NCBI RefSeq assembly: GCF_026898115.1
Contig: NZ_CP114036.1
Span: 4,582,001-4,646,000, forward strand
DNA: 64,000 nt
Reading direction: 5' to 3'
DNA from: Streptomyces sp. S465
GTDB taxonomy: Bacteria; Actinomycetota; Actinomycetes; Streptomycetales; Streptomycetaceae
Below, piece by piece: positions 61,162 to 64,000 of the stretch. Made by a program: the position numbers and the translations under genes. A model generated the notes under the pieces. The model did not search any database and was not told the DNA's origin. It saw nothing but the letters and a program-made list of their open reading frames with translations. The first letter of the stretch is position 1; each line of letters opens with the position of its first letter.

Positions 61162-62253
61162 TCACCTGACGGCGGCCGCGGCGGTCAGCTCGGCCGCGAC
61201 GACCTCCGCGATCTGCGCGGTGTTCAGCGCCGCGCCCTTGCGCAGGTTGTCGCCGCAGACGAACAGCTCCAGCGCCTTCGGGTCGTCCAGCGACCGCCGC
61301 ACCCGGCCCACCCAGGTGGGATCGGTGCCCACGGCGTCGGCGGGGGTCGGGAACTCGCCCTCGGCCGGGTTGTCGCACAGCACCACCCCGGGGGCGCCCG
61401 CCAGGATCTCGTGCGCCGCCTCGACCGTCACCTCGTTCTCGAACCGCGCGTGCACGGCCAGCGAATGGGTGGTGATCACGGGCACCCGCACACAGGTCGC
61501 GGTGACCCTCAGCTCCGGCAGCCCCAGGATCTTGCGGGACTCGTTCCGCACCTTGAGCTCCTCGGAGGACCAGCCGTCCTCCTTGAGCGAACCGGCGAAC
61601 GGCACCACGTTGAGCGCCATCGGCGCCGGGAACGGCCCGGTGTCGCCCACCGCCCGCCGTACGTCCCCGGGGTGGGTGCCCAGCTCCGTACCGGCGACCT
61701 GCGTGAGCTGCTCGCGCAGGGTGTCGATGCCTTCCTTCCCCGCACCGGAGACCGCCTGGTACGAGGAGACGATCAGCTCGCTCAGTCCGAACTCGGCGTG
61801 CAGCGCGCCGATCGCGACGATCATCGACAGCGTGGTGCAGTTGGGGTTGGAGATGATGCCGCGCGGGCGGACACGGGCCGCGTGCGCGTTCACCTCCGGA
61901 ACCACCAGCGGGACGTCGGGGTCCATCCGGAAGGCGCCGGAGTTGTCGACGACCACCGCGCCCTTGCTCGCCGCGATGGGCGCCCACTGCGCGGAGACCT
62001 CGTCCGGTACGTCGAACATCGCGACGTCGACGCCCTCGAACGCCTCCTCGCTCAGCGCGACAACCTCGACCTGCTCGCCCCGGACGGTCAGCTTCCGGCC
62101 GGCCGAGCGGGGCGAGGCGATCAGCCGGATCTCGCCCCAGACATCGGCGCGCTCCGAGAGGATCGAAAGCATGACGGTGCCGACGGCGCCGGTGGCGCCG
62201 ACGACCGCGAGGGTCGGCTTGACGCCACCGACGGCACCGCCGGAGCGGGTCAT
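61162..62253 (-). CDS. asd: Aspartate-semialdehyde dehydrogenase
   Basis: A 363-aa enzyme that reduces aspartyl phosphate to aspartate semialdehyde with NADPH, the step after aspartokinase toward lysine, threonine, methionine and diaminopimelate. The NADP-binding loop is VVGATGAVGTVML, the catalytic Cys in IISNPNCTTLSMI, and the active-site region RVPVITTHSLAVHARFENEV carries the base. Its ATG overlaps the aspartokinase stop, so the two are translationally coupled. Confidence 0.95.
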   Translation of the reverse strand: MTRSGGAVGGVKPTLAVVGATGAVGTVMLSILSERADVWGEIRLIASPRSAGRKLTVRGEQVEVVALSEEAFEGVDVAMFDVPDEVSAQWAPIAASKGAVVVDNSGAFRMDPDVPLVVPEVNAHAARVRPRGIISNPNCTTLSMIVAIGALHAEFGLSELIVSSYQAVSGAGKEGIDTLREQLTQVAGTELGTHPGDVRRAVGDTGPFPAPMALNVVPFAGSLKEDGWSSEELKVRNESRKILGLPELRVTATCVRVPVITTHSLAVHARFENEVTVEAAHEILAGAPGVVLCDNPAEGEFPTPADAVGTDPTWVGRVRRSLDDPKALELFVCGDNLRKGAALNTAQIAEVVAAELTAAAAVR

Positions 62254-63530
62254 CGGCCGGTCCCTCCGTAGACCACCGCTTCGTCGCTCTCGCTGTCCAG
62301 GCCGAACGCGCTGTGCACCGCCACCACCGCGTCCTTGACGTCGTCGGCGCGGGTGACGACCGAGATGCGGATCTCGGAGGTCGAGATCAGCTCGATGTTG
62401 ACCCCGGCGTTCGACAGCGCCTCGAAGAACGTCGCGGTGACCCCCGGATTGGTGCGCATACCGGCACCGATCAGGGAGATCTTGGCGATCTGGTCGTCGT
62501 AGCGCAGCGAGTCGAAGCCGATCACCGGCTTCGCCTTGGTCAGCGCCTCCATCGCCCGGTGGCCGTCCGTCTTGGGCAGCGTGAAGGAGATGTCGGTCAG
62601 CCCGGTCGACGCGGCGGAGACGTTCTGCACCACCATGTCGATGTTGATCTCGGCGTCGGAGATGGTGCGGAAGATGGCCGCGGCCTCACCCGGCTTGTCC
62701 GGCACCCCGACGACCGTGACCTTGGCCTCGGACGTGTCGTGCGCGACCCCCGAGATGATCGCCTGCTCCATGCCTTCTTCTCCTTCTCCCGCTTCCGGCC
62801 GGTTGCGCACCCAGGTGCCCTGGTGGCCGGAGAAAGACGACCGTACGTGGATGGGGATGTTGTACCGGCGCGCGTACTCCACGCAGCGCAGGTGCAGCAC
62901 CTTGGAGCCGCTCGCGGCGAGCTCCAGCATGTCCTCGTACGGGATCTCGTTGATCTTGCGAGCCTTCTTCACCACCCGCGGATCGGCGGTGAACACGCCG
63001 TCCACGTCGGTGTAGATCTCGCACACCTCGGCGTCCAGGGCCGCGGCCAGCGCGACGGCGGTGGTGTCCGAACCGCCCCGGCCGAGGGTGGTGATGTCCT
63101 TGCTCTCCTGGGACACGCCCTGGAAGCCGGCGACGATCGCGACCGCCCCGAGCTCGAGCGCGTCACGGATGCGGCCCGGTGTGACGTCGATGATCCGCGC
63201 TTTGTTGTGAACCGCGTCGGTGATGACTCCCGCCTGGCTGCCGGTGAACGACAGCGCCTCGTGACCGAGGTTTTTGATCGCCATTGCCAGCAAGGCCATG
63301 GAGATCCGCTCTCCCGCGGTCAGCAGCATGTCGAACTCACGGCCGGCAGGAATCGGAGATACCTGCTCGGCGAGATCGATCAGCTCGTCCGTCGTGTCGC
63401 CCATCGCGGAGACCACGACCACCACCTGGTGGCCGTTCTTCTTGGCTTCCACGATTCGCTTGGCAACCCGCTTGATGCCTTCGGCATCGGCAACGGAGGA
63501 GCCTCCGTACTTCTGCACGACAAGGCCCAC
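62250..63530 (-). CDS. ask: Aspartokinase (alpha subunit; internal beta start)
   Basis: A 426-aa aspartate kinase. KYGGSSVADAEGIKRVA and TTLGRGGSDTTAVALAAAL form the kinase active site, with DVDGVFTADPR after them. Two ACT domains occupy the C-terminal 165 residues (EAKVTVVGVPDKPGEAAAIF; IAKISLIGAGMRTNPGVTAT) and give feedback control by lysine and threonine in this class. In actinobacteria the same gene makes a shorter beta subunit from an internal start; one is visible here. The operon ask-asd is the standard arrangement. Confidence 0.95.
   Translation of the reverse strand: MGLVVQKYGGSSVADAEGIKRVAKRIVEAKKNGHQVVVVVSAMGDTTDELIDLAEQVSPIPAGREFDMLLTAGERISMALLAMAIKNLGHEALSFTGSQAGVITDAVHNKARIIDVTPGRIRDALELGAVAIVAGFQGVSQESKDITTLGRGGSDTTAVALAAALDAEVCEIYTDVDGVFTADPRVVKKARKINEIPYEDMLELAASGSKVLHLRCVEYARRYNIPIHVRSSFSGHQGTWVRNRPEAGEGEEGMEQAIISGVAHDTSEAKVTVVGVPDKPGEAAAIFRTISDAEINIDMVVQNVSAASTGLTDISFTLPKTDGHRAMEALTKAKPVIGFDSLRYDDQIAKISLIGAGMRTNPGVTATFFEALSNAGVNIELISTSEIRISVVTRADDVKDAVVAVHSAFGLDSESDEAVVYGGTGR
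62769..62790 (-). promoter_or_regulatory. Internal RBS and start for the aspartokinase beta subunit
   Basis: ATG at 62771-62769 (minus strand), beginning MEQAIISGVAHD at codon 254, is preceded by a purine-rich stretch AAGGAGAAGAAGGC at the usual distance. In-frame translation from it would give a 173-aa beta subunit, as known for Corynebacterium LysC. Confidence 0.6.
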
Positions 63531-63821
63531 GTGCGCTCCTCGCAGCTCTCAATAATGCGGTCGGCTCAGTCTAGCGAGTGGCCGGAATTATCCCTTCCAA
63601 TATCACATAGCGAGACGAAAGCCTCACAACGTGATCAGGAAAGACCCAAAGGCATCAAGCGGTGCAACGTCCACGCACCAGCGAGATTCCCCGCATCCCT
63701 CCCACCCGCTCCAGCGACGAACCCTGCCCGCTGACGGACGAAGCACACGGGAACGTAACTCAGCTCACAGAAACCGGCCCGCGCCGCGGGCCGTCCGGGA
63801 TGCCCCTCAGCCCTGCCCCGG
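63531..63821. promoter_or_regulatory. Upstream region of the ask-asd operon
   Basis: About 300 bp between the ask start and the repeat at the end of the DUF5063-like gene. It is A/T-rich near 63580-63625 (a likely promoter). No gene and no riboswitch fold that I can recognise. Confidence 0.4.
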
Positions 63822-63893
63822 GCGCAGGACGCAGCCGTGTCCCGAGCGCAGGACTCAGCCGTGTCCCGAGCGCAGAACTCAGCCCTGCCCCGA
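63822..63893. repeat. 24-bp tandem repeat, three copies, at a gene end
   Basis: Units GCGCAGGACTCAGCCGTGTC(CCGA) start at 63822, 63846 and 63870, with one to three changes between copies; GCGCAGGCC begins a fourth. The third unit contains the stop codon of the flanking minus-strand gene and its last codons. Confidence 0.85.
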
Positions 63894-64000
63894 GCGCAGG
63901 CCGAGCGGCGCCGCGATCTCCGCCGCCATGACCCGGCCGGCCTCCTCCGCGAGCTCCTCGTCACCGCCCGCGTTGCTGTCCGTGTCCAGGCCGTCCAGCT
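63879..64000 (-). CDS. 3' end of a DUF5063-like protein
   Basis: Only the last 40 codons are present; the gene continues past the right edge. The tail reads DGLDTDSNAGGDEELAEEAG, then RVMAAEIAAPLGLRSGQG and TGA at 63881-63879. This fits the C-terminus of the DUF5063 protein usually found between recR and ask in Streptomyces; named mainly from that position. Confidence 0.55.
   Translation of the reverse strand, partial: LDGLDTDSNAGGDEELAEEAGRVMAAEIAAPLGLRSGQG

Overview
The window is chromosomal DNA from a high-G+C actinomycete, almost certainly a Streptomyces. It carries a whiB-like wblA next to a pair of ArsA/Get3 ATPases, a Crp with Streptomyces-type sequence, nth, an acs-nhaA neighbourhood, a MarP protease and the ask-asd pair. 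As far as I recall, this order matches the SCO3557-SCO3617 stretch of S. coelicolor. Codons are strongly G/C-ending outside the island described below.

Left backbone (1-26,060): partial ssd, a HAD-IB hydrolase, a Fic-like protein with a degenerate motif, a CooC-like ATPase, a decayed polysaccharide deacetylase, a carbonic anhydrase that seems to be the remnant of a SulP transporter/carbonic anhydrase fusion, acs, nhaA, a holin-like membrane protein with an alpha/beta hydrolase, marP-nudix-nth on the minus strand, crp, the minus-strand run DUF4177-ridA-nudix-MBL, two ArsA-like ATPases, wblA, a class A penicillin-binding protein, a YqeY-like protein and a metallophosphoesterase. A tRNA-Pro(CGG) gene at 25,979-26,052 closes this part.

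Accessory island (about 26,011-45,499): a 43-bp stretch running from the tRNA anticodon loop to just past the tRNA 3' end is repeated at 45,457-45,499 with one mismatch. This gives attL/attR of a 19.4-kb element. Next to attL are a tyrosine integrase, an excisionase, a cluster of GTAGCGG repeats and the 3' stump of a DUF3631 replication protein, cut off beside a decayed IS1380-type transposase. This looks like an actinomycete integrative element of the pSAM2 type that has lost its replication and transfer genes. The rest is cargo that looks like phage defence. A plus-strand operon encodes a 963-aa protein, a 363-aa protein and an 1855-aa DEAH helicase with a C-terminal DUF1998 region (DruE type). 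A plus-strand pair encodes a DUF4365 nuclease-like protein and a 397-aa unknown. A convergent minus-strand operon encodes a 127-aa protein resembling the Fpg/Nei N-terminal fold, a GHKL ATPase and a DUF4338 (DruA-type) protein. The DruE-type and DruA-type hallmark families occur together, but with partners I do not recognise from the described Druantia types. This is the best candidate here for an undescribed system.

Right backbone (45,500-64,000): an HTH/TPR regulator, two unknown minus-strand genes, a pentapeptide-like membrane protein, a MazG-like protein, terD, a decayed flavin oxidoreductase, DUF1992, two VOC-family proteins, a cytochrome P450, a SnoaL-like protein, an S9 peptidase overlapping a SURF1 gene tail to tail, an ECF sigma factor overlapping a membrane-anchored probable regulator, asd-ask, and the 3' end of a DUF5063-like gene. 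Several intergenic or 3'-end tandem repeats (16, 17, 24, 24 and 39 bp) are scattered through the backbone.

All functional calls rest on motifs and remembered family features. No database search was run.
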